The translations under genes and the position numbers were made by a program. Shown here piece by piece: positions 11,691 through 22,130 of a DNA stretch of 45,000 bases. The notes under the pieces are model-generated. The model was not told where the DNA came from. It made no database searches and saw nothing but the letters and a program-made list of their open reading frames with translations. Source of the DNA: Chrysomallon squamiferum (Eukaryota > Mollusca > Gastropoda > Neomphalida > Peltospiridae). Positions within the stretch are counted from its first letter, which is position 1. Every line of letters begins with the position of its first letter. Location of the stretch: positions 5,899,719-5,944,718 of the forward strand of contig CM022676.1 in the NCBI GenBank assembly GCA_012295275.1. The letters are read 5' to 3'.

Positions 11691-11850
11691 TTAACACGTG
11701 ACGGCGCGAAGAATTAATTCACAACCACGACAGCGGCTGCATGCAGGTCATGTGACTGTTGTTGTTGTTTCTCCCATCAACTGCTGCAGGGGTTTGTTCC
11801 TCGAGGGGGTGTCACATGACCTCCAGGTCAGGTCGCGACCTTGAGGTCGG
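11691..11850 (+). promoter_or_regulatory. Candidate regulatory element: E-box and nuclear-receptor motif cluster
   Basis: CACGTGAC at 11695-11702, GTCATGTGAC at 11747-11756 and its exact reverse complement GTCACATGAC at 11811-11820 are MITF/TFE (M-box/CLEAR-like) E-boxes. TGACCT (11817-11822), AGGTCA (11825-11830), the 12-bp palindrome AGGTCGCGACCT (11830-11841), minus-strand TCAAGGTCG (11836-11844, an ERR/FTZ-F1-type site) and AGGTCG (11844-11849) are nuclear-receptor-type half-sites. Another AGGTCA lies at 11745-11750. The stretch has more GC and CpG than its surroundings. A role as an enhancer or promoter is inference. Confidence 0.4.
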
Positions 11851-12230
11851 AATGAGCCTGTTAGTGTCCAAGGTGTAAATTATTCCATGTTTAATTTTCT
11901 TTCTTTCTTGTTAACTGGATGTCTTCTTCTTTTCTTCTTCTTCTGTTTCTTCTTCTTCTTCTTCTTCTTCTTCTTCTTTTCTTCTTCTTCTTTTGATTCT
12001 TGTGTGAATGTTTAGGTGCACACATATAATTCTCTGACTGTCTGAGTGTGTTGTGTGTGTTGTGTAGGTGTCTGTGTGACTTTTATGGGTTTTGTTTGTG
12101 TGACTTTTGATGGTTTGTGTATGTCTTTGATGTGTATGTGTTGTACATGTCTTTGATGTGTATATGTGTGTGTATGTAATTCTTTCATGTTGAGTGTGTG
12201 TATTTTAAAGACTGTGTTTTGAAGTTATTG
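11851..12230. repeat. (TTC)n tract and TG-rich spacer
   Basis: TTCTTCTTC trinucleotides occupy about 11925-11995. Beyond that the sequence is TG-rich with two copies of CATGTCTTTGATGTGTAT near 12120-12165. Confidence 0.8.
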
Positions 12231-12530
12231 TCATAGTTTAAAGATATTCTGTGTGTGTGTGAGTGTGTTTTAAAGATGTAGTTTTTGTGTTTTAAAGCTA
12301 GTGTCTTATAGAGACAGTGTGTTGTAGAGACAGAGACAGGTATTTATGTGTGTAATGAAATCTGTGTCTTTAGTGTGTGTGTGTGTGTGTTTTAAAGATG
12401 TAGTTTTTGTGTTATAAAGCTAGTGTCTTATAGAGACAGTGTGTGTGTTTTAGAGACAGAGACAGTTAGGTATTTATGTGTGTAATGAAATTTGTGTCTT
12501 TAATGTGTGTGTGTGACACATATATGTATA
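12231..12530 (+). repeat. 122-bp tandem duplication, homologous in inverse to 43.1-43.4 kb
   Basis: The block TTTAAAGATGTAGTTTTTGTG, GCTAGTGTCTTATAGAGACAG, GAGACAGAGACAGGTATTTATGTGTGTAATGAAAT occurs at about 12270 and again at 12393. Its reverse complement (TTACACACATAAATACCTGTCTCTG, TGTCTCTATAGGACACTAGCT, ATGTCTTTAAAACA) appears in the same order at about 43130-43400. Confidence 0.8.
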
Positions 12531-13090
12531 AATGTATGTAAATGTGTTTCCATTTAGAAAGCACAGACATGAATATGTTAATGAATGCACAAAATAATTT
12601 TAACGATTTCTTAAAATTCATTTAAAAAAAAAAAAAAAAAAAAAATCTTTTTTTTATAAATTATGTCTGTATCCTGGCACCTGCATCATAAAGAAGCTTT
12701 AATCACTTTAATTAGCTCAGATTTTTTTGAAAATGTAGCTCTGAAAAGATTCGGGAGATATTTAAAAAAATAAAAATTGAAAAAAAAAAAAAAAAAAAAA
12801 AAAAAGGTTGGTTGGGGGTGGGTTTTTTGAACTTGTGCAAAAATCTTCTTTTGGGGACAATAAATTTCAGTCCCGTTTCCTTTTTTTAAAGAGCTTGTCC
12901 AGAAAGAAGCAATCATTTCTGTTTGTTATCTGATCTTGGCAATGGAGCTTCATGTTCATTTATTAAAGTTTTAAGTTAAAAAAAAAAAAATAAAAAAAAA
13001 AGTTAAAAAATTTGAAATTTATAATATATAAAGGAGAATGAAGAAGAGCATGAAGCTGAAATTGAAGCCAGGTCTCAGGGACGTCAGACG
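12531..13090. other. AT-rich spacer with poly-A runs
   Basis: A-runs at about 12623-12644, 12780-12805 and 12978-13000. A 76-codon minus-strand frame at 12686-12916 crosses one A-run as poly-Phe and has no recognisable domain. Confidence 0.5.
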
Positions 13091-13164
13091 TCTCTGTTTT
13101 ATGGGATGTTGTAAAGCAGATAATGGGTGCAATTTCGGGTTAAATTATTTAACGTGACTTTTCT

Positions 13165-13166
13165 TT

Positions 13167-13209
<43 letters not shown>

Positions 13210-13276
13210 CTGGTTTTCTAAATTGGAAAAAGAGAGAGAGGGGAAGGAGGCAGAAAGGTGTTTGTCTATCTTAGGC

Positions 13277-13345
<69 letters not shown>

Positions 13346-13347
13346 AA

Positions 13348-13383
<36 letters not shown>

Positions 13384-13492
13384 AACAGCGAGAGAGAGAG
13401 AGAGAAACAACAAGAGAGAGAGAGAGAGAGAGAGAAACAGCGAGAGAGAGAGAGAGAGAGAGAGAAACAACAAGAGAAAGAGAGAGAGAGGA
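13165..13492. repeat. (GT)n plus interrupted (GA)n microsatellite
   Basis: A (GT)n run at 13170-13206 is followed after about 70 bases by a GA tract (13277-13492). That tract is interrupted by AAACAGCG and AAACAACAA spacers about every 27-30 bases. Overlapping Arg-Glu and Leu-Ser frames are artefacts. Confidence 0.96.
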
Positions 13493-13499
13493 TCAATTT

Positions 13500-13905
13500 A
13501 ACCATCTATTCCTAACCAGCAAACCAGACAGTGAAGGCAGCACTGTGATTTGACCCCACTAACGATCACTCACAAAGTCTCTTTTACTTAACCGAGGCTT
13601 TATAATGAGCTAGTCAGCTGACTCCTCTGTGTCCTGGAACTCGGACAGGTCAGACGTTGGTGATGTAGTAGTTTGCTGACACAGCCGAAGTGAGGTCATA
13701 GATCACAGCCCATTTTGTCCAGACTAGCAGGAGTCGTTGCCCATTAAGGAATTCTCCTGTTCAATAAGTCAGAAAAACGCTGGCAATATGGCCGAGACGC
13801 TTCTTGCAAATTGCTTCCATTCTGCGAATGCTTTGTGAACTTGATAAAATGCTTTCCAAATGGAAATTGTTTTTATATTTATGGGGGCTGTGGTTGGTGT
13901 GAAAT
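13500..13905. promoter_or_regulatory. High-complexity island, possible regulatory element
   Basis: About 400 bases without simple repeats, unlike everything near it. It contains a 12-bp perfect palindrome AGTCAGCTGACT (13612-13623, with a CAGCTG E-box), TGAGGTCAT near 13691, and ATATGGCC near 13788. No frame reads through it. A conserved non-coding element or an old insertion are both possible. Confidence 0.3.
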
Positions 13906-14345
13906 ATCCTGTCTCCCCCCCCCACAATTCATTCTTCGGAGAATTTGAAAGATAATGTAATATCTTTTTGTGATTTTCTGTTTGTACTGAAATTTTTGTG
14001 AGAAATGTTAATCATGAGAAAAAAAAAAAATTTATAAAAAAAAAATTAAAAAATTTGTTTCCTAATAAACAGAACATTTTTATGTGAACTTTTCCCTAAA
14101 ACAAGTTGACTTTTGTTCTTTTTTAAAAAACTTGTGATGACATTTCTTTATGTTAAATGGAAGGGATGTTGTTTATGCTAGCTGTCATTTTCTTTAGATA
14201 CTACAGTTGTTGGAAACGTTTTTAAGATCTCTAACTTTCCTTCTTATCTCAACATTCCATCTGTCTGTCTGTCTGTGTGTGTGTGTTTCTGTCACTTTTA
14301 TTGTCTTTCTGTATTCCTTTCTTCATTCCTGATTTTTTTTTAAAT
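13906..14345. other. AT-rich spacer
   Basis: Begins with a C-run of ten or eleven at about 13914-13924 and includes A-runs near 14020-14045 and a short GTCTGTCT tract near 14262. No gene. Confidence 0.4.
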
Positions 14346-14351
14346 CTTTAC

Positions 14352-14383
<32 letters not shown>

Positions 14384-14750
14384 TTTCTGAATGTTAGGCT
14401 TTTACATTTTCTATCATGCATGTTATCCTACTGCCTCTAAATCCTTTCATTTTTATTCTTTTAATTATTTTTCTCTTCCTTCCTTCCTTCCTTCCATTCA
14501 GCCCCCACTCTTTCTATGTCCCTCTCCTTTTTCTCCCACTTTCTGTTCTTCCATTTTTGCTTTCTTACCATCTCTTGCTCTTTTTTTTTTTTTTTTTTAA
14601 ATTTTTATTTCTTCCTTTTCTCATTAGTTTTGTTTCATCCTTCTGTTTTTCTATTTCTATCTCACTCTCATTTATTTATTATTCATCTTTCACTCTTTCT
14701 TTGCCTTCTTCTTTTTCCTGAATATTGACTTTCAAAACACATCCACTTCA
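14346..14750. repeat. Poly-T and pyrimidine-rich low complexity
   Basis: A ~27-base T-run near 14354, (TTCC)n at 14477-14497 and CTTTTTC-rich sequence. Three overlapping Phe/Leu/Ser frames here are artefacts. Confidence 0.8.
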
Positions 14751-15600
14751 ATTCACTTAAAAACTTTCCCCAATTTCTGCCAGCCCCAAGTATCTGCTTA
14801 TCATTCTTACCCCCGGCGGCCTATCACCCCACCCCTTTTTGCAGCACCACCCCCTGCCTATCAAAACAGCACCCACAGTTTAACTCTCCCACACCCTCAC
14901 CCTTTGTAACATCTCCACCCCCTTAATAAAAAAAAATAAAAAATAAAAAATAAAAAAAACTTTCATTTCTTCCATTGTTTACAGACAGGCCTACATCTAA
15001 TACTATTGATCTTTCAGGATATGTTTTTTTTTTTTACACACACCCACAATCATATCAGAGGAAGGCTCCTCCCCCTCCTCCCCCCTTAGATCCCATGGGC
15101 AGTTTTAGTACAGGTTCTTGTCACACCAGCAGGGTTTTTTTTTTTCTTTTTTTCAAACACCTTATTTTTTTTTAATTCCCACCCAAGGTAAAACTTTTAT
15201 AATTTATCGCCTCTAGAATCACAAACTGTATCCAGAGTTAAGAAATGCTTTAAAAAAATAAAAAATAACAGAGAAAGCTAAAATTTGCTTCTGTTCAGGT
15301 TTACCTACCATATGTCAGAGAAAAAAAAAAAGACAAAAAAAAAAAACAATTAAAAATTAAAAAATTAAACTGTTAACCTAGTCTAATTATTTTCCAATGT
15401 TCTTATTCTCTTATTTTGCCATTTATGATATCAGGTCTAATTGTTAATTGGATGCAGCTGAAAGGAAGAAAAAAACCAAAAAAAAAAGAAAAAAAACCCA
15501 ACAGTTTCTGAAATTTGTTTCCTATTTGTTTTGGATAGTGTTTCCATCTGACATCATTTGAAACGTTAGGAATTGGTTTTAGAGTATTTTTTGATTGTCT
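14751..15600. other. C-rich then A/T-run spacer
   Basis: CCACCCC-type words dominate 14790-14930, then A- and T-runs. A 66-codon frame at 14975 is broken into Phe and Pro runs and is not convincing. A (GT)n run of about 20 bases lies at 15599-15619. Confidence 0.4.
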
Positions 15601-15619
15601 GTGTGTGTGTGTGTGTGTG

Positions 15620-15739
15620 CGGTATGAGAGATATTAGATGCGTAATGATGCAGTAAACTCGTGAGTTTGTGATATTTAGCATCAAGGTGTCTTTTACATG
15701 CATTTTAAAAGCATACACAATGCTGCAGATGAATCAGGT
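15620..15739. other. Edge of right inverted-repeat arm
   Basis: Contains GCATACACAATGCTGCAGATGAATCAGGTATGGG, a diverged relative of the 92-bp unit that follows. Confidence 0.4.
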
Positions 15740-16290
15740 ATGGGTAACTTAATCAGTCAGCAGCAAGGAATCTTTTACAAAGAAAAGCACACACAATGCT
15801 GTTGATATACAAGTAACAGTTCATTGATTAAAGCAAGAAACAGCACAAACAACAGCAAGGAATCTTTTACTAAGAAAAGCACACACAATGCTGTTGATAT
15901 ACAAGTTACAGTTCATTGACTAAAGCAAGAAACAGCACAAACAACAGCAAGGAATCTTTTACAAAGAAAAGCACACACAATGCTGTTGATATACAAGTTA
16001 CAGTTCATTGACTAAAGCAAGAAACAGCACAAACAACAGCAAGGAATCTTTTACTAAGAAAAGCACACTACAATGCTAACAGTTCATTATAAAGTAAGAA
16101 GAAGTCACAAACAACAGCAAGGAATCTTTTACTAAGAAAAGCATACACAATGCTGTTGATATATACAGAAGTCAGAAACAGCACAAACAACAGTAAGGAA
16201 TCTTTTACTAAGAAAAGCACACACAATGCTGTTGATGTGCAAGTTACAGGTCACTCTAGCTGAAGTAAGAACTGGCCCAGTGAAACATCT
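15740..16290 (-). repeat. 92-bp tandem repeat in the right inverted-repeat arm
   Basis: CAGCAAGGAATCTTTTAC starts at 15761, 15853, 15945, 16037, 16115 and 16191. The first steps are exactly 92, the later ones 78 and 76. Each unit continues AAAGCACACACAATGCTGTT, GATATACAAGTTACAGTTCA, AAGCAAGAAACAGCACAAAC. Two to three inverted, diverged units sit in the left arm at about 10740-10935. Confidence 0.95.
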
Positions 16291-16435
16291 TCCAGGTAAA
16301 TATCTTCATATTTCACTGAGCAGTAAATAACCGACAGAAACATTTCACACAATCCTACATGTCACTGAGCAGTAAATAACCGACAGAAACAATGAAGGTG
16401 TGGAGAAAAACACATCAACTTTTGTGAGTACAAAC

Positions 16436-16517
<82 letters not shown>

Positions 16518-16650
16518 ATTATGAACTAACTTTACATGATGAAGACTGAATTATTGTAATAGAATTTCACAGTTGTAATAAAATTAGAGATCTGAAATTA
16601 AATAAAGAAATTCTTACAAAGTAAGATGGCAGAAAGAGAGAGAGACTGTT
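16291..16650 (-). repeat. Right inverted-repeat arm, unique part plus (GA)n
   Basis: Includes a local duplication of CACTGAGCAGTAAATAACCGACAGAAAC (near 16315 and 16365), the (GA)n tract 16439-16515 and the 115-bp block 16516-16630. All match the left arm in reverse complement and in mirrored order. Confidence 0.9.
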
Positions 16651-16830
16651 ACATGATGAAGACTGAAAGATTGATAGAGATGATAAAATGAGGTTTAAAA
16701 ATAAATAAAGAATTTTTCAATAATGAGCTGTTACAAAGAATCTTTGAAAGTTATAATAAAATCTGTTACAAAGATCTTTGAAGTTATAATAAAATCTGAG
16801 ATTTTGAAAATAAATTTTGTGTAACAGTAA
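16640..16830. repeat. Further degenerate copies of arm sequence
   Basis: TACATGATGAAGACTGAA followed by AAATAAATAAAGAATTTTT repeats the 16540-16620 block in diverged form. TGTTACAAAGA(A)TCTTTGAAGTTATAATAAAATCTG is tandemly duplicated at about 16728-16795. Confidence 0.75.
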
Positions 16831-17006
16831 CTACAAGTATGTGGCAGAAACAGACTGACCATTACGTTCAAAAACACATATTATGTATGGCCTCTCATAA
16901 TCCAGTCATGATGCATTGGTTTGATTGGGAAAAAATAATCAAAATACATTCCATTATTTGATTATAAGCATTACCTCCCTACCTGTGAACTGAGTTTATT
17001 TTATTT

Positions 17007-17090
17007 TATTTAAATTTTTATATTATTATATGTATATACACACACACATATATATAGATAGATAGATACATTAATATAAAAATTTAAATA
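17007..17090. repeat. 19-bp perfect inverted repeat around a TA/CA loop
   Basis: TATTTAAATTTTTATATTA at 17007-17025 is exactly complementary to 17072-17090. The 46-base loop holds ATATGTATATACACACAC and GATAGATAGATA. This may be a small foldback element or an AT-rich cruciform. Confidence 0.8.
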
Positions 17091-17340
17091 ATATATATAT
17101 ATTTTTCTCCCCATAGTTTTTGTCAAGTGAAAGGCCTGTTGACACAGTTTGTTACATTTGTGAGAATGAGACAAAGAAAAACACTACATGATGACACTCA
17201 TAACCAGATCACACAATACTAATATTCCAAACATGTTCCTGGTTTTTGTTGTTTTTGTGTTGTTGTGTTTTTTTTTCCTGTAATGAAATCATGAGATAGC
17301 CATCTTACAGAATTCCCCTCACTTTCTGGGACCATCTCAT
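17091..17340. other. Non-repetitive spacer
   Basis: Contains a few T-runs but no simple repeat of note and no recognisable gene. Confidence 0.4.
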
Positions 17341-17341
17341 T

Positions 17342-17557
17342 ATGTCTGTTACCAGCAACGTCAGTTTGAATTTAGATAACTCGTCTGCTAGTTCAGTTCT
17401 CGCCCAGGCCATTTGTTTTTATCTCGAGTTCAGCCCCACCATTGGAGCCAGTTCTGTTGTTATCTGTGAGGTTTATGTGTTGTTATTTTTTTTTATTTTT
17501 TTTTTTAAAAGAACCAAATTTGAAATAATTGCTGGAGAAAAACTATTAAAAGAATAG
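17342..17557 (+). other. 71-codon open frame of unknown status
   Basis: The first 48 codons have mixed composition and start MSVTSNVSLNLDNSSASSVL. The next dozen are translated T-run (Leu-Phe), then RTKFEIIAGEKLLKE to the stop. I recognise no domain. There is no strong Kozak context and no neighbour to support it. The Phe stretch could be read as a membrane segment, but it is a plain homopolymer, so chance is more likely. Confidence 0.12.
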
Positions 17558-17905
17558 GTTAGAAGTTGGTCAGATGTATGATGTACAGAGACCCTTGAAT
17601 CGTTTATCATTTTTGTCTTTGTCTGTGTCTGCTTTATTTGGATTGAGGTGTGCAAAAAGATGCCTGGCTTATGACTAATTAAGAGAAGGAAAAGTCTGTC
17701 TGTTTGTTTGTTTGTTTTCTTTTCTTTCTTGTTTAAGTCACAGATTCATAATTTATTTAGCTGTGGTATGTGTTTTGCTTTCTATGGGAAGGTGCAACGT
17801 AACCGATTCCTTGCTGCTGAATGAAAAAGAATGGTTACGGTAGGTTTCTTTTCTCTCACAATTGACACCCCAGACCACTGTTAACAGATAGGAATGTGTG
17901 TGTGT
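17558..17905. other. Spacer, nothing firmly recognised
   Basis: (TTTG)n near 17700-17715. CAGCAGCAAGGAATC on the minus strand at about 17805-17820 matches the start of the 92-bp unit of 15740-16290, so a fragment of that family may lie here. Confidence 0.4.
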
Positions 17906-17912
17906 GTTTTTG

Positions 17913-17946
<34 letters not shown>

Positions 17947-18130
17947 GTGGTTTTTTGTGTATAAGTCATTGAATATTGGTTTGGCAAAGAAAATTTATGT
18001 GATGAAGACAACAGCAAGGATTGATCCCAGAACCAGTGACACCCCAGGCTTGTAATTTATAACAGAGCTATGGCCTTGTTCAAGAAAAAAACACTCTTCA
18101 GGTAAAAGGTTTTTGAACAAAGACTGTTCT
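17906..18130. repeat. (TA)n tract and possible old SINE-like fragment
   Basis: (TA)n at 17916-17937 is followed by sequence whose minus strand at about 18015-18080 contains GGTTCTGGGATCAATCC, vaguely like a tRNA B-box. No clear A-box or tail is seen, so the SINE reading is weak. Confidence 0.3.
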
Positions 18131-18600
18131 GAAAATCCAAATAAAGGTTAACTATAGAAAGTGATATCTGACAGTAAGAAGCGAAGATCGACTGGTGAAC
18201 AGTAACGCAGATGTTTGTAAACATTTTGTTGTTATTTTCAGTGTGTTTATGTCCTCACTCGAACCAATGATACTCCATCAAGTTTGAACTGTATGTACGT
18301 TTTGCCGTTTTAGTTTTTTAGTGGTTTTTTTGTGTTTTTCACCTTTTCTTCTTGTGTGGTTGTTAGCGGGTTTTTTGCTGCAATTTGCTGGTAGTTAGTG
18401 TGACCTCCAGTGCATTTTGCAGGTGTCCAACTCATTGTGGAATGTAATCAGGCAGCAACCACTGAAGAATTGTTGTTTTTTTTTTTTTTTTAAGATCTTT
18501 CTTGCAATGTGATCAGTAATGATGTAGGTTTTTCGTCTTTTTCTTCTTCTTCGTATCCGAAAATGTTAGAAGATTTTGATGTTCTGAATGTGTGTGGCTG
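18131..18600. other. Non-repetitive spacer
   Basis: Mixed-composition sequence with a T-run near 18478-18492 and a short TTCTTC run at 18540. No credible open frame or RNA gene. Confidence 0.4.
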
Positions 18601-18604
18601 GTTT

Positions 18605-18890
18605 AGAGAATATGAGTGAGTGAGTGAGTGAGCCAGAGAGAGAGAGAGAGAGAGAAAAAGAAAGACAGAGAGAGAGAGAGAGAGAATGATAGAAATGAGA
18701 ATGAGAGAGAATGAGAGAAAGAAAGAGATTATGATAGACTCAGGGAAAGAATGATAGAGAGAAAGAAAGAAAGAAAGAAAGACAAAGAAAATGAGAAGAA
18801 GAAAGACCCAGAGAATGAGAGATAGAGAGCAAGAGACAGAATGGGAAAAAACAGAAAGAAAGAATCAGAGAGGCAGAGAGAGTGAATATA
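18605..18890. repeat. (GAGT)n and interrupted (GA)n tract
   Basis: GAGTGAGTGAGTGAG at 18613-18632 leads into GA dinucleotides broken by AATGAGAGA, AAAGAAAGA and similar words. Confidence 0.9.
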
Positions 18891-19060
18891 CATATATATG
18901 TATACAATATGTGTTTATGTGTGTACTGTATATATACATATGCATGTATGTATGTATGTATTTATTTGTGTGAGTGTCATATTTGTATGTGTACATGTTT
19001 GCATATACATATGTATGTCTGTGTGTTTGTATAGAATGTATCGAATAATAGATGAATGTG
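18891..19060. repeat. TATG/TGTA simple repeat region
   Basis: Interrupted TATG tetranucleotides and TGTGT dinucleotides. Open frames on both strands are repeat artefacts. Confidence 0.8.
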
Positions 19061-19499
19061 TATGTTAAAATACATTCCTTATTATAAATATCTCTATTCA
19101 GAACAATGCCTCTTTCTACAATGACTTGAGGAAACAATGTATACATGTGTGTGTGTTTGAATATATATGTGTCAATGACCATGATATAAAAAGCTATATA
19201 CAGGTTGATTTATGGAAATGTCAGAAAAGTGAGATGGCTATATAAATATATATTTATTTATATATAAATATATATATATATAAATGGCTGTTATATATAA
19301 AACCAAAATTTAAATTATTGTTACTTTGTTTTCTGGAGGGCTGATATTTTTTTAGTATTTCAAAGTTCAACATGTAATTTTTTAAAATAATTCTATAGTC
19401 TTATGAGTTCAAGATATTTTTTTTTATATAAATTTCTAAAATTTCAGTTTTCTAGATAACAGCAAAATGGATTTGTTGGAAACCTGTTAATATAAATAT

Positions 19500-19536
<37 letters not shown>

Positions 19537-19560
19537 ATTTGAATGGAAAAATAAATTAAT
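19061..19560. repeat. AT-rich spacer with (TA)n and (AAAT)n
   Basis: Nested TATATAAATA words at 19235-19285 form an imperfect palindrome. (AAAT)n occupies about 19501-19540. Confidence 0.75.
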
Positions 19561-19569
19561 AGCAGTTAA

Positions 19570-20192
19570 TGGTTGTTGGTTACATTTTTATTTTTTGTTT
19601 TTTAATTTGTTCTTTCTTTTTTATTTTTTATTTTTATTTTTTTTATTTTTTTGTCTGTTCCTTTAGTTACTTTTTCTTTTATTCTTTCTTTCTCTTTTTT
19701 CATACTTTTCTTCCTTTTAATGATTCTATTTTTAAATATTTCTTTTTATTCATTCTTCTTTCTCTTTTTATTTTCCTGTTTTCTTTCTCCATTTTTCTCT
19801 CCACCTTCCATTCATTATCTTTCTTTTATTCCTTTTTTTTTTCTTCATTATTTCCTCATACATTTCTTCTTGCATTCCTTTTTTTCTTTTTTTTTTTTCT
19901 TTTTTTTTTAAATTCAAACCATATTTTTTTCTCTCTCTCTCCCTTTTTCCTTTGATTTCAACTTTCTTGGACATTTTGGCAAATTTACAGTGTTATAAAA
20001 ATAAGGATTTCAGGCTATTAAGAACATTTCAGTTTTTCTTTCAGTTTTCTCTTTCTTTTTTTTTCTCTTTTTTTTCACTTTCTTTTTTCTTGTTCTTGTT
20101 TTATCTTCTTGTTCTTTTGTTTTTCTTCTTTGAATAAAACCTTTTCTTCTTATTCTTTTTCTTCTAATGGGGTACATTCATTCTAATTTCCT

Positions 20193-20228
<36 letters not shown>
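19570..20228. repeat. T-rich low-complexity block ending in a 32-base poly-T
   Basis: TTTTC/TTTTA-rich sequence on the plus strand with a pure T-run at about 20195-20226. The 128- and 86-codon Phe/Ser/Leu frames are artefacts. Confidence 0.85.
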
Positions 20229-20230
<2 letters not shown>

Positions 20231-20339
20231 GTTTTTGAGGGATAATTTTATTTCATACCCTTGTATCAGTGACACTTAACTATTTAAGAGGGTATGTCAT
20301 TGAAAAACTGTATTTTTAAATAACTGATGAATTTAATTT

Positions 20340-21930
20340 CATTTCTATATATAGGCATTTGATGTTACATAACCTATGCAATACCGAACTTAGTCATTTC
20401 ATGTTGCTTACAGTAACCTACATAATACCAATCTTAGTCAATGCCATTAAAATACCATTTTTTAAAATAACTAATATATTTTATTGGGCTTCATACAGGA
20501 ATATGATTTTGCTTATATTAACCTATACAAAATCAAAACTATTAAAATACAGTTGTTTTAAATAAATAATATATTTAATTGGGCTCCATGATATATACGC
20601 AATAATATGATTTTACTTACATTAACTCATACAAAGTCAATACCATTAAAATACCATTATTTTAAGTAATTAATATATATAATTGAGCCTCATTATATAT
20701 ATAGGAATATGATTTTTACCTATATTAACTCATACAAAGCCAATACCATTAAAATACCATTATTTTAAATAATTAATATATTTAATTGGGTTTCATGATG
20801 TATATACAATAATATGATTTTTTACTTACATTAACTCATACAAAGTCATTACCATTAAAATACCATTATTTTAAGTAATTAATATATTTAATTGGGCTTC
20901 ATGATATATATACAATAACATGATTTTTACTTACATTATCCCATACAAAGTCAATACCATTAAAATACCATTATTTTAAATAATTAATATATTTTATTGG
21001 GCTCCATAATATAAATAAGAATATGATTTTTACTTAGATTAAGCTATACAAAATCAAAACTATTAAAATACAGTTGTTTTAAATAAATAATATATTTAAT
21101 TGGGCTCCATGATATATACGCAATAATATGATTTTACTTACATTAACTCATACAAAGTCAATACCATTAAAATACCATTATTTTAAGTAATTAATATATA
21201 TAATTGAGCCTCATTATATATATAGGAATATGATTTTTACCTATATTAACTCATACAAAGCCAATACCATTGTATTAAATAATTAATATATTTAATTGGG
21301 CTTCATGATATATATATAATAATATGATTTTACTTACATTAACCCATACAAAGCCAATACCATTAAAATACCATTATTTCAAATAATTAATATATTTTAT
21401 TGGGCCCTATGATATACATACGATAATATAGTTTTACTTACAATAACCTACACAAAAATAAGACTAATAAAATATCATTATTTAAATTAATCAATATAAT
21501 TAATTGGGTTCTATGATATATATATACACATATAGGGACATGATTCTTACTTAGATTAACCCATACAAAATCAAGACCATTATTTTAAATAATTAATATA
21601 TTTTATTGGGCTCTATGATATACATACAATAATATAATTTTAGTTACAATAACCTACACAAAGATTAGACTAATAAAATATCATTATTTAAAATAATCAA
21701 TATGATGAATTGGGTTCTGTGATATATATATATAGGGATATGATTCTTACTTAGATTAACCCTTTTAAAGTCAATACCATTAAAATACCATTATTTTAAA
21801 TAATTAATATATTTTATTGGGCTCTTTGATATACATACAATAATATAATTTTACTTACAATAACCTACACAAAGATTAGACTAATAAAATATCATTATTT
21901 AAATTAATCAATATGATTAATTGGGTTCTA

Positions 21931-21966
<36 letters not shown>

Positions 21967-22130
21967 ATATGATTGTTACTTAGATTAACCCATACAATGT
22001 CTAGACCATTAAAATACCATTATTTAAAATAATCAATATGATTAATTGGGTTCTATGATCATATATATAGGGATATGATTGTTACTTAGATTAACCCTTT
22101 CAAAGTCAAGACCATTAAAATACCATTACT
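20340..22130. repeat. 104-bp AT-rich satellite, about 17 units, with a 5-unit higher-order repeat
   Basis: Each unit contains ATATGATTTTTACTTA, ATTAACTCATACAAAGTCAA, TACCATTAAAATACCATTAT, TAATTAATATATTTAATTGGG and CTTCATGATATATA. The ATATGA element falls at 20501, 20605, 20707, 20812, 20918, 21021, 21126, 21228, 21322, 21426, about 21538, 21632, 21738, 21843, 21967 and 22073. About 240 bases from 20522 recur almost exactly from 21043, so five-unit blocks (about 521 bp) duplicated together. Two more degenerate units lead in from 20340. Confidence 0.95.

Noticed and set aside
13127-13515. Arg-Glu/Asn-Ser frames on the plus strand
   Set aside because: Translation of interrupted (GA)n.
17950-18130. 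tRNA-derived SINE on the minus strand
   Set aside because: Only a weak B-box-like GGTTCTGGGATCAATCC was seen. No convincing A-box, tail or target duplication, so it is listed only as a possibility.
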